The position numbers and the translations under genes were made by a program. A stretch of 64,000 nucleotides of DNA from JBBRVW01 sp038246545. GTDB lineage: Bacteria > Actinomycetota > Actinomycetes > JACCUZ01. The stretch lies in NCBI GenBank assembly GCA_038246545.1, contig JBBRVW010000006.1, forward strand, positions 1-64,000, read 5' to 3'. Position 1 is the stretch's first letter. Each line of letters opens with the position of its first letter. Below are positions 56,632-64,000 of the stretch, one piece after another. A model generated the notes under the pieces. That model worked only from the letters and a program-made list of their open reading frames with translations, was not told the origin of the DNA and did not search any database.

Positions 56632-58154
56632 GCACCCACGAGCTGGACGTGTTCCTGCTGGTCGGGGCGGTCGTCCTGCTGGTGTCCATCGCGGCGGCGC
56701 GGCTGGCCGTGCGCAGCGGGCTCCCGACGCTGCTGCTGTACCTCGGCCTCGGCCTGGTCCTCGGCGAGAACGCGCTCGGGCTCGACTTCGACGACGCTGC
56801 CCTCGCGCGCTCGCTGGGCTTCGCCGCGCTCGTCGTGATCCTCGCCGAGGGCGGTCTGACGACCTCCTGGTCGGGCATCCGGGCGACCGTGCCGGCGGCA
56901 GCAGCGCTGTCGACGTTGGGCACGGCGGTCTCTGTCGCCGTCGTCGGCGGAGCCGCGCACCTGCTGCTGGACGTCAGCTGGCGTGACGCGCTGCTCATCG
57001 GCGCCGTGCTGGCGCCGACCGACTCCGCGGCCGTGTTCTCGGTCCTGCGCAAGGTGCCGCTGCCGCCGCGTCTCGGCGGGCTGCTCGAGGCCGAGTCGGG
57101 GTTCAACGACGCCCCGGTCGTGATCCTCGTCGTCGCGCTCGCCGGGTCCGGCGCCCCGACCTGGTGGGGGCTGCTCCTCCTCATCACCTACGAGCTCGCG
57201 CTCGGCGCGGTCGTGGGCGTCGCGGTCGGCTTCGCCGGTGCCTGGGGGGTCAGGCGGATCGCCCTGCCCTCGTCCGGCCTCTATCCGCTCGCCGTGCTGG
57301 CGCTGTGCGTCACGGCCTACGGGGCAGCGTCGGTGGCCCACGGCAGCGGTTTCCTCGCGGTGTACCTCGCCGCACTGGTGCTGGGCAACGTCCGGCTGCC
57401 GCACCGGCCGGCGACCCGCGGCTTCGTCGAGGGGGCTGCCTGGCTGGCCCAGATCGGCCTGTTCGTGATGCTGGGGCTGCTGGCGACACCGGCCGACCTC
57501 GGTTCCTCGGTCCTGCCGGCCCTGGGCATCGGACTGGTGCTGCTCGTGGTGGCGCGCCCGCTGTCGGTGGTCACCTCGCTGCTGCCGTTCCAGCGTCCCT
57601 TCACGCGGCTCTCGTTCCCGCCCTGGTGGTACTTCCCGACCTCCCGCAGGGACCGCGCACTGCTCTCCTGGGCCGGGCTGCGCGGCGCCGTGCCGGTCGT
57701 GCTCGCGACCGTCACGGCCGACCAGGAGGTGTTCAACCTGGTCTTCGTCCTGGTCGTGGTCTTCACGCTGGTGCAGGCGCCCACCCTGCCGTGGGTCGCC
57801 CGCCGGCTCGGGCTGGTCGCCGAGGGCGAGACCCAGCAGCTGGACATCGAGTCGTCGCCGCTCACCCGGGTCGACGCGGACCTGCTGCAGGTGCACGTGT
57901 CCGAAGGCTCCGGGCTGGCCGGCGTCGAGGTGGTCGAGCTGAACCTGCCGAAGGGAGCCGCGGTCACCCTCGTCGTCCGCGCCGGACAGGCCTTCGTCCC
58001 GGCGTCGAGCACCCCCCTGCGGGTGGGCGACGACCTGCTGCTGGTGACGACGGAGTCGGTGCGCGGCGAGGTCGAGCGGCGGCTGCGTGCGGTGACGCGC
58101 GGCGGTCGGCTGGCGGACTGGAAGACGCCGCGCCGGCCACCCCGACGGCCCTGA
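56628..58154 (+). CDS. CPA1-type potassium/proton antiporter with C-terminal TrkA-C domain
   Basis: 508 residues from GTG 56628, overlapping the fthC stop (GTGA). About 12-13 membrane helices; conserved GALLAPTDSAAVFSVL-like segment (here VLAPTDSAAVFSVLRK), LEAESGFNDAPVVILV and WAGLRGAVPVVLAT. The C-terminal ~110 residues (LTRVDADLLQVHVSEGSGLAGVEVVELNLPKGAAVTLVVRAG) are a TrkA-C/RCK_C regulatory domain, as in NhaP2/CvrA K+/H+ antiporters. It would regulate internal K+ or pH. Its transcript meets chrA head-on, with a strong hairpin between. Confidence 0.92.
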   Translation: MSTHELDVFLLVGAVVLLVSIAAARLAVRSGLPTLLLYLGLGLVLGENALGLDFDDAALARSLGFAALVVILAEGGLTTSWSGIRATVPAAAALSTLGTAVSVAVVGGAAHLLLDVSWRDALLIGAVLAPTDSAAVFSVLRKVPLPPRLGGLLEAESGFNDAPVVILVVALAGSGAPTWWGLLLLITYELALGAVVGVAVGFAGAWGVRRIALPSSGLYPLAVLALCVTAYGAASVAHGSGFLAVYLAALVLGNVRLPHRPATRGFVEGAAWLAQIGLFVMLGLLATPADLGSSVLPALGIGLVLLVVARPLSVVTSLLPFQRPFTRLSFPPWWYFPTSRRDRALLSWAGLRGAVPVVLATVTADQEVFNLVFVLVVVFTLVQAPTLPWVARRLGLVAEGETQQLDIESSPLTRVDADLLQVHVSEGSGLAGVEVVELNLPKGAAVTLVVRAGQAFVPASSTPLRVGDDLLLVTTESVRGEVERRLRAVTRGGRLADWKTPRRPPRRP

Positions 58155-58158
58155 CCGA

Positions 58159-58211
58159 GTGATCCACACCGGATCGTTGCGGAAAATCCACACAGATCCG
58201 GTGTGGATCAC
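58159..58211. terminator. Bidirectional hairpin between antiporter and chrA
   Basis: GTGATCCACACCGGATC (58159-58175) and its exact complement (58195-58211): 17 perfect pairs with a 19-base loop. It lies 4 bp after the antiporter stop and 11 bp from the convergent chrA stop. The GATCCAC/GTGGATCAC core resembles the palindromes at 16213 and 37169. Confidence 0.8.
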
Positions 58212-58222
58212 GGATCGACGGG

Positions 58223-59581
58223 TCAGGTCAGAGGCAGCCCGGCAGCGGCGGCGGCGAGGCCGACGAGAGCGCAGGCGCCGAGGGTGCGCAGCACCGACCA
58301 CCTGAGCCGGAAGAGCAGCGCGGCTGCGAGCACTGCGACGCCGAGAGCGAGCGGCCGCAGGGTCGACGGGTCCGGGACGTCGACGTGGAGCGGACCGGCG
58401 TCATGCCGCTCGACCGTGTCGAACAGCGTGTGCAGTGCGAAGAACAGCGCGAGGTTCGCGATCACCCCGACGACGGCGGCCGTCACCCCGGCCAGTGCGG
58501 CCGCCACCGCGCGGTTGCTCCGCAACCGCTCGACGTACGGCGCCCCGAGGAACACGAGCAGCATCGCGGGGACGAACGTCACCCACGTCGTGAGCAGGGC
58601 GCCGAGGGTCGCCGCGACCCACGGGTCGAGCGAGCCCGGGTCGCGGTAGGCGCCGAGGAAGCCGACGAACTGCAGCACCATGATGAGCGGGCCGGGGGTG
58701 GTCTCCGCGAGACCGAGGCCGCGCACCATCTCACCCGGCCCGAGCCAGCCGTAGGTCTGGACCGCGTGCTGGGCGACGTAGGAGAGCACGGCGTACGCAC
58801 CTCCGAACGTCACCATCGCCGTGCCGGAGAAGAACAGGCCCTCCGTCGACAGCGTGCTCCCGCGACCGGTCAGCACGACGGCCAGCAGCACGGGCAGCCA
58901 CCACGCCGCGATCCCGACCGCCAGGATCCGCCCAGTGCGGCCGAGTGTCGGCCGGTCCTCGTGCAGGGCTCCGTCGTCGATGAGCGGAGCGGGACCATCG
59001 TCCTCCCTCGCGCCCAACGCCATGGCGCCGAGTCGGTGCCGCCCCAGGAGCCACCCCACCACCCCCGCAGCCAGCACCACCAGCGGGAACGGGACCCTGA
59101 ACAGGGCGAGGGACGCGAACGCGACCACGGCGACGGTCACCAGCGCCGGGCTCCCCAGAGCGCGTCCACCGATGCGGACGACCGCCTGCGCGACGATCGC
59201 CAGCACTGCCGGGGCGATGCCGGCGAACAGTCCCGTGACAGCGGTGGTGTCGCCGAACGCGACGTACACAGCCGACAGCGCGTAGATGGCGACCGCGCCA
59301 GGCAGCACGAACAGCCAGCCCGCGAGCAGTCCCCCGCGGACGCCGTTGAGCAGCCAGCCGATGTAGACCGCGAGCTGGGTGGCCTCCGGCCCGGGCAGGA
59401 TGGTGCAGAAGTTCAGCGCGTGCAGGAAGCGGCCGCGGCCGATCCACCGGCGCTCGTCGACCAGCACCTTCTGCATGACGGCGATCTGGCCCGCCGGCCC
59501 CCCGAAGGACTGCAACGCGACCAGGGTCCAGACCTTCGCCGCTGCTCGCAGCGGGACGACGTCCTGCTCGCTGCGGGGCAC
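58223..59581 (-). CDS. chrA: Chromate efflux transporter ChrA (two-domain)
   Basis: 452 residues, two homologous CHR halves. N-terminal half: LQSFGGPAGQIAVMQKVLVDERRW, NFCTILPGPEATQLAVYIGW. C-terminal half: FSGTAMVTFGGAYAVLSYVAQHAV, GLGLAETTPGPLIMVLQFVGFLGAYR. Exports chromate by proton symport/antiport. Tenth to twelfth helices at the end (ALGVAVLAAALLFRLRW). It begins with GTG; no ChrB regulator is nearby. Confidence 0.93.
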   Translation of the reverse strand: MPRSEQDVVPLRAAAKVWTLVALQSFGGPAGQIAVMQKVLVDERRWIGRGRFLHALNFCTILPGPEATQLAVYIGWLLNGVRGGLLAGWLFVLPGAVAIYALSAVYVAFGDTTAVTGLFAGIAPAVLAIVAQAVVRIGGRALGSPALVTVAVVAFASLALFRVPFPLVVLAAGVVGWLLGRHRLGAMALGAREDDGPAPLIDDGALHEDRPTLGRTGRILAVGIAAWWLPVLLAVVLTGRGSTLSTEGLFFSGTAMVTFGGAYAVLSYVAQHAVQTYGWLGPGEMVRGLGLAETTPGPLIMVLQFVGFLGAYRDPGSLDPWVAATLGALLTTWVTFVPAMLLVFLGAPYVERLRSNRAVAAALAGVTAAVVGVIANLALFFALHTLFDTVERHDAGPLHVDVPDPSTLRPLALGVAVLAAALLFRLRWSVLRTLGACALVGLAAAAAGLPLT

Positions 59582-59629
59582 ACCGCGCAGCGAACAGGAC
59601 GTGCGTCACCGGGTCAAACCGACCATCCG

Positions 59630-62011
59630 TCAGACCACCGCCCCGCTGCTGTCGCGCCGCTCCCGTTGCCGGGCTGCCGACGGCGTACGCACCTGAGGTG
59701 GCGGCGACGGGCTCCTCTTCTCCAGCTCGATCACCAGCGGGCCGGCCGTGAACATCGAGGAGTAGGTACCGACGGCGATCCCTATGAGCAGGGCGATCGC
59801 GAAGTCGGTGAGGGAGTCACCGCCCAGTAAGGCCAGGGCCGCGAGGATGAACACCGCTCCGAGCCCGGTGTTGACGGTGCGCGGCACGGTCTGCAGGATC
59901 GCCGAGTTCACGACCCGGTCGAACCCGCGCCGGCGCTGCGAGCCCCACAGCTCGCGGACCCGGTCGAACACGACCACGCTGTCGTTGACGGAGTATCCGA
60001 TGACGGTCAGCAGCGCGGCGAGGAAGACCCCGTCGACCGGTTTCCCCAGCCAGGCGAAGATACCGACCAGCACCAGTGCGTCGTGCGCCATGGCAGCCAC
60101 GGCGGCCGCACCGAACGTCCAGCGGAATCGGATGGCCAGGTAGGCCATCTGCACGAGCAGCGCGACGCCGAGCGCGATCAGCGCCTTCTGCCGCAGCTCG
60201 TCGCCGAGGCTCGGCCCGATCAGCTCGTCCCGCTGCTTGGTGACGTCGCCGTCGGAGGCCTCGGCGAGCGCCACGCGCACCTGCGCCTCCTGGTCGTTGG
60301 TCATGTCGCCGGTGCGGACCGAGACGTTGTCGGCACCGCTCTCCTGCACCACCGCGCGCGGGAAGCCGGCGTCCGACACGACCTCGCGCGCGTCGTCCAC
60401 CGACATCGGGGACGACATCGAGTACTCGACCAACCGGCCGCCCGTGAACTCGACACCCAGGTCGAGGCCGCGCCAGGCGATGCCGGACACGGCGAGGACG
60501 AGGACGACGGCCGACCCGGCCAGCCAACGGCGACCGTGCCGCATCAGGTCCGGGTCGCGCTCCGCCAGCCAGGTGCGCACCCGGCCGGGCAGCGCGATGC
60601 CGGTGATCTCCGGCCGCCGTGCGACGCCCTTCCGGCGCACCGCCCAGTCGGCCAGCACCCGGGTGATGACCAGCGCCGACAGCATCGAGGCGAGCACGCC
60701 GATCGCGAGCGTGACGCCGAAACCCCGGACCGGCCCGGACGCCAGGAAGAACAGCAGACCGGCGGCGAGCAGCGTCGTGACGTTGGAGTCGATGATCGCG
60801 CTCCAGGCCCTGGTGAACCCGGCCGTGACCGCGGGCCGCAGCCCCATGGTCGGTTGGGCGGCGTACTCCTCCCGGGCCCGTTCGAAGACGAGCACGTTCG
60901 CGTCGATCGCCATGCCGATCGCGAGCACGAAGCCGGCCAGGCCGGGCAGCGTCAGCGTCGCACCGAGTGCCACCAGGGCGCCGTAGGCGATGACCGCGTA
61001 GCAGGCGAGGGCCACCATGGCGAGGCCACCGAGCAGCCGGTACATGATCACGATGAACAACGCCGTCAGGGCGACGCCGATGGCTGCGGCCTTGGCGCTG
61101 GCGTCGATCGCGGCAGCACCCAGCGTCGGGCCGACCGTGCGCTGCTCGATCACCTCGACCGGTACCGGCAGGGCGCCGCCGCGGATCAGGGCGGCGAGGT
61201 CCTTCGCCTCGTCCGGCGTGAACGAGCCGGTGATCTGCGTCGAGCCCCCGGTGATGCCGACGTCGCAGGCCACCGAGGGGTCGACCTGCGGCGAGGAGAT
61301 GACCTGCTCGTCGAGGACGATCGCGACGCGGCGGGTGGGGTCACCCGGCGGGGCGCAGGCGGCGGCACCTGTCAGGTCCTGCCACGCCGATCCGCCGGAC
61401 CCGCGGAAGTCGAGGGACACGAACCAGCCGCCCAGCCCCTGCGGATCGATCTCCGCAGACGCGCCCTTCACGCCCTCACCGGTCAGCGCGGCCGCGGCGA
61501 TCCGGATGTCCTGCCCGCGCTCGTCGGTGACCACCCGCTCGGCCTCGCCGGGAGCGGCCGACGAGGACGGCGCCGGCGATGGAGACGTGGAGGAGTCCGA
61601 CGGGGAGGGAGCCGGCACCTCGACCCCGAGCACCGGGTGGAACGTGAGCTGGGCGGTGCGGCCGATGACCTCGGCGGCCTCACGTGGGTCCTGGACACCC
61701 GGCAGCTCGACGATGATCCGGCGCTCCCCCGAGCGGGTCAGGGACGGCTCGGACACGCCGAGCGCGTCGACCCGGCGGCGGAGCACCTCCACGGCCCGGT
61801 CGGTGGACTCGGTGCCGGCCTTGACCGTGGGGCTGTCCTGGGTCTCCAGGACGATCTGGGTACCGCCCTTGAGGTCGAGGCCGAGGCGGGCGGGTGTGGT
61901 GACGGAGACCCAGACGGCCCCGGCAACGATGCCGAGGGCGAGCAGGGCGCGGACGACTGGTGCGGACAAGGAGTGCCTCCGGGCACCGGGCACGGCGTGC
62001 GCGGTCGGCAC
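59630..62011 (-). CDS. secDF: Protein-export membrane protein SecDF (fused SecD-SecF)
   Basis: 793 residues. SecD part (about 1-470): DLKGGTQIVLETQ, P1 head domain with a Ser/Pro/Ala-rich insertion (PSDSSTSPSPAPSSSAAP, about 135-155), LALAGFVLAIGMAIDANVLVFER-type segment. SecF part (about 500-760): GLDLGVEFTGGRLVEYSM, LTVIGYSVNDSVVVFDRVRE. Twelve helices; powers late protein translocation with the proton motive force. Actinobacteria usually encode SecD and SecF separately near ruvC-ruvB, so this is probably a second, fused copy. Start codon uncertain: GTG 62011 is the first of several. Confidence 0.93.
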   Translation of the reverse strand: MPTAHAVPGARRHSLSAPVVRALLALGIVAGAVWVSVTTPARLGLDLKGGTQIVLETQDSPTVKAGTESTDRAVEVLRRRVDALGVSEPSLTRSGERRIIVELPGVQDPREAAEVIGRTAQLTFHPVLGVEVPAPSPSDSSTSPSPAPSSSAAPGEAERVVTDERGQDIRIAAAALTGEGVKGASAEIDPQGLGGWFVSLDFRGSGGSAWQDLTGAAACAPPGDPTRRVAIVLDEQVISSPQVDPSVACDVGITGGSTQITGSFTPDEAKDLAALIRGGALPVPVEVIEQRTVGPTLGAAAIDASAKAAAIGVALTALFIVIMYRLLGGLAMVALACYAVIAYGALVALGATLTLPGLAGFVLAIGMAIDANVLVFERAREEYAAQPTMGLRPAVTAGFTRAWSAIIDSNVTTLLAAGLLFFLASGPVRGFGVTLAIGVLASMLSALVITRVLADWAVRRKGVARRPEITGIALPGRVRTWLAERDPDLMRHGRRWLAGSAVVLVLAVSGIAWRGLDLGVEFTGGRLVEYSMSSPMSVDDAREVVSDAGFPRAVVQESGADNVSVRTGDMTNDQEAQVRVALAEASDGDVTKQRDELIGPSLGDELRQKALIALGVALLVQMAYLAIRFRWTFGAAAVAAMAHDALVLVGIFAWLGKPVDGVFLAALLTVIGYSVNDSVVVFDRVRELWGSQRRRGFDRVVNSAILQTVPRTVNTGLGAVFILAALALLGGDSLTDFAIALLIGIAVGTYSSMFTAGPLVIELEKRSPSPPPQVRTPSAARQRERRDSSGAVV

Positions 62012-62106
62012 GGCACGTGCGGGCGGAACGGGTACGGCGCGGCGGCCGACGCGAGTGAGCCGGTCGGCGGGCTGTGATGGTGTGCGGCGCTGCGGCTGCT
62101 GCGGGG

Positions 62107-62568
62107 TCAGCCGAGCGCGGGCGCCGGGGGTGCCCGGTCGCGGCGTGCTGCCGGCGGGCGCCGACGTCGTGGCGCGGCGTGGCCGGCTCGCGCCAAGCCC
62201 ACGGCGACGAGAGCACCGAGCAGCACGGCCGCCGCGGTGGCCCCCGAGAGCGGCGCCGTCCCGTGCCCGAGGGCGCTGCGCAGGACGGTCCCGACGACGA
62301 ACCGGCCGCTGCCCTCGGCGGCGGACTGGTCCCGCTGTCCTCGGCGCGACGGTGGCCGGGCGCCCGCGCGGGCGCCCTGGTGCTCGCGGGTCCCGAGGCC
62401 GGACGCAGCCGCGGCCCGGGCCACCGGTGAGCCGGCCACCGACCCGAGGCGGCTGGCCTGCGCGGTGACGGAGGGGCCGGCGAGCAGGGACCCGAGGACC
62501 GCCACGGCGGCGAGCAGCGCCGCAGCGGCACTGCGGGCTCGCCCGTCGAGGCGGGTCCTGAGAGTCAC
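62107..62568 (-). CDS. Hypothetical exported protein
   Basis: 153 residues from GTG 62568. N-terminal signal peptide (AAAALLAAVAVLGSLLAGPSVTAQA), a Gly/Ala/Arg-rich middle, one C-terminal helix (AAAVLLGALVAVGLARAG) and a basic Arg/Pro-rich tail, i.e. the plan of a surface protein held by a C-terminal anchor. No family recognised. Just upstream of secDF in the same direction (95 bp). Low complexity makes the reading frame less certain. Confidence 0.5.
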   Translation of the reverse strand: MTLRTRLDGRARSAAAALLAAVAVLGSLLAGPSVTAQASRLGSVAGSPVARAAAASGLGTREHQGARAGARPPSRRGQRDQSAAEGSGRFVVGTVLRSALGHGTAPLSGATAAAVLLGALVAVGLARAGHAAPRRRRPPAARRDRAPPAPALG

Positions 62569-62611
62569 GAGAGTCTTTCGCGAGACGGCGGAGGGAGTGG
62601 TCAGCCTACCG

Positions 62612-62859
62612 GTGAGTGACGTGGACGACGGCCGGCCAGTGGCGGCGCCAGCGCAGGCCTGGTCGTCGACGACCCGACCGTCTCGCGCTGGCACCCCCGC
62701 CTCGAGCGCGACACCGCCAGCGGGAGCTGGCTGCTCACCGACCTGGGCTCGACCAACGGCACTCTCGTCAACGGCTGGCGGGTCGGTGCCCCGCAGTGGG
62801 TGCGCCCCGGCGACCGGCCGAGCCTCGGTCTGGTCACCGTCGTCCTGTCCCGCGGGTGA
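62612..62859 (+). pseudogene. FHA-domain gene fragment
   Basis: A plus-strand stretch reads AGLVVDDPTVSRWHPRLERD, then SWLLTDLGSTNGTLVNGWRV and WVRPGDRPSLGLVTVVLSRG before TGA (62857-62859): the S-x-x-H and GSTNGT phosphothreonine-binding motifs of an FHA domain are intact. The frame has TGA at 62617 just upstream and no ATG/GTG/TTG in between, and the first FHA strands with their conserved Gly-Arg are incomplete. A GTG-started frame (62612) runs in another phase, so a frameshift or a 5' deletion has broken the gene. Confidence 0.6.
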
Positions 62860-62935
62860 CTGCCGGCCGGGTCGTGCCCACCGAGCCCGCGGTCCACCTG
62901 GGCTACGGCCCGAGCCCGAGCGGTCCTCCCGGGCG

Positions 62936-63205
62936 TCACCAGGCCCGCGGGTCCGGACGGACACCTGGTCGCCCGACGGGTGCCTCCGCTGCGGCCGGCC
63001 GCACCGACGGATCGTCCAGGCGCCGGCAGTCGGCGGCGGGCCTGGCCCGGACGTACGTCAGCCCGGCGCCGGTCGAGTAGCACACCACGACCCGCCAGCT
63101 CCCGTCGCGCCGGGAGCGGTACTGGTCGAGCAGGGTGGCCTCGCGGAACTGACCGTCGTCGTGCGGGGCGAGGACGTGGGTGACCGTGGCACGGCCGGGA
63201 CGCAT
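62936..63205 (-). CDS. Hypothetical small protein
   Basis: 89 residues. Core VTHVLAPHDDGQFREATLLDQYRSRRDGSWRVVVCYSTGAGLTYVRARPAADCRRL has the even charge/hydrophobic pattern of a small beta-rich domain; the last 20 residues are Pro/Arg-rich. No signal peptide or family recognised. The start could be ATG 63205 or GTG 63184. The preceding 63206-63375 holds no gene. Confidence 0.45.
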   Translation of the reverse strand: MRPGRATVTHVLAPHDDGQFREATLLDQYRSRRDGSWRVVVCYSTGAGLTYVRARPAADCRRLDDPSVRPAAAEAPVGRPGVRPDPRAW

Positions 63206-63375
63206 CCCTCAGCTCCAGGCGGGTCTGCTGGTGGCTGCTCGCGCAGCGCGACGGCTCGACCCCGGACCGGACGACGGTAGCGGCGAGGGCCGGGTCGTGG
63301 CGACCCGGCCCTCGCCGTGTGCTGCTGCCTGCCGCGCAGGCTGAGGTGGTCGACGTCAGTCGGCCTCAGCCGGGA

Positions 63376-63978
63376 TCAGTCGTCGTGACCCGAGCCGCCG
63401 TCGTCGTCGGATCCGTCGTCGTCAGCGTTGTCGTTCTCGCCCTGGTCGTCGTCGTCCTCGTCGTCGCACTGCTGAGCGGAGGTCGCGCTCCCCTCGCAGT
63501 CGTCGTCGCCGGAGTCGCCCTCCAGCTCGTCGTCACCGGCGCCGCCGACCAGGTCGTCGTCGCCGCCGTTGCCGCTCAGCGAGTCGTCGCCGACCTCACC
63601 GAACTCGTCGTCGTCACCGGAACCGCCCGAGATGGTGTCGTCGTCCGACCCGCCGCTGAGGCTGTCCCGGCCCGCCGAGCCGAAGATCCGGTCACGGCCG
63701 CCGCCACCGAACACGGTGTCGTGCCCGGTGGACCCGCAGAGCAGGTCGGCGCCGCCGCGCAGGCGGACGACGTGGCCGCTGTCCTTGACGACGACGACGT
63801 CGCGGTGCGAGGTGCCGCGCACCGTGTGCGCCGAGCCGGAGCCCACGACCATCGTCGCGGCCTGACCGGCGCAGGTCGGCGTGGCCGCCGACACCGGCAG
63901 GGCCTGGTAGCCGAAGAAGGCGAAGGGCAGCGCGGCGGTGAGGGACAAGGCGCGGAGCTTCGTCCGGGAGATGGTCAT
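63376..63978 (-). CDS. Secreted RTX-type calcium-binding repeat protein
   Basis: 200 residues. Signal peptide (about 1-32, LSLTAALPFAFFGYQALPVSAA), then about eight tandem nonapeptides of the G-G-x-G-x-D type (GGADLLCGSTGHD, GGGGRDRIFG, GGSGDDD, GNGGDDDL, GGAGDDELEG) that bind Ca2+ and fold outside the cell. A strongly acidic Asp/Gly tail ends the protein. Four Cys (CAGQ, LLCG, DDCEG, QQCDD) could form two disulfides. No enzyme domain; probably a surface or matrix Ca2+ binder. The start near the right edge of the window is complete. Confidence 0.85.
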   Translation of the reverse strand: MTISRTKLRALSLTAALPFAFFGYQALPVSAATPTCAGQAATMVVGSGSAHTVRGTSHRDVVVVKDSGHVVRLRGGADLLCGSTGHDTVFGGGGRDRIFGSAGRDSLSGGSDDDTISGGSGDDDEFGEVGDDSLSGNGGDDDLVGGAGDDELEGDSGDDDCEGSATSAQQCDDEDDDDQGENDNADDDGSDDDGGSGHDD

Positions 63979-64000
63979 CGAGGGGTGCTCCTTGGTCCGG

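Overview
The window is a very GC-rich, gene-dense chromosomal segment of an actinomycete. GTG starts, 1-4 bp stop/start overlaps, leaderless promoters (TANNNT 6-7 bp before a start codon), a MetG-TatD-RpfB-RsmA-IspE cluster, SepX/GlpR, FtsB and a PMT protein O-mannosyltransferase all point that way. Protein style suggests Propionibacteriales, perhaps a Nocardioides relative, but that is inference only.

The backbone follows the gene order known around Rv0992c-Rv1026 of Mycobacterium tuberculosis, read here from right to left in blocks. About 48.6-56.6 kb holds sepX/glpR, a RimJ-type acetyltransferase, mogA, moaC, glp (moeA type), galU and a 5-formyl-THF cycloligase. About 35.0-43.5 kb holds the PMT mannosyltransferase, rsmI, an aminotransferase, metG, tatD, rpfB and rsmA, followed by ispE and an ABC-F ATPase at 32.2-35.0 kb. 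About 22.6-29.5 kb holds a TetR regulator, glmU, prs, rplY and pth. About 0-16 kb holds mfd, a SurA-like lipoprotein, mazG, eno, ftsB, a DUF501 gene and ppx. Jobs include cell-wall precursor supply, division, ribosome and tRNA maintenance, transcription-coupled repair and molybdopterin synthesis.

Into this order lineage-specific material is set: (1) a tandem pair of very large exported VWA-like/coiled-coil membrane proteins plus a DUF885 protein between mazG and eno (3.2-10.7 kb); (2) ppc and a repeat- and palindrome-rich divergent region (16.0-16.35 kb); (3) a stretch of decaying genes at 19.5-22.6 kb (an HNH/metallophosphoesterase fusion cut by an amber codon, a frameshifted acetyltransferase); (4) a HicB-like plus DinB-like gene flanked by diverged direct repeats (24.0-25.0 kb); (5) a MarR-controlled methyltransferase/glyoxalase pair (29.5-31.3 kb); (6) a divergent thioredoxin-DUF302 / methyltransferase-AhpD module with two perfect TACCCCCGGGGGTA operators (46.1-48.1 kb); (7) an antiporter, ChrA and a fused SecDF (56.6-62 kb), followed by small secreted proteins and an FHA remnant.

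Two tRNA genes (Gln-TTG, Ala-CGC) are present. No rRNA operon, CRISPR array, prophage or intact insertion sequence was seen.
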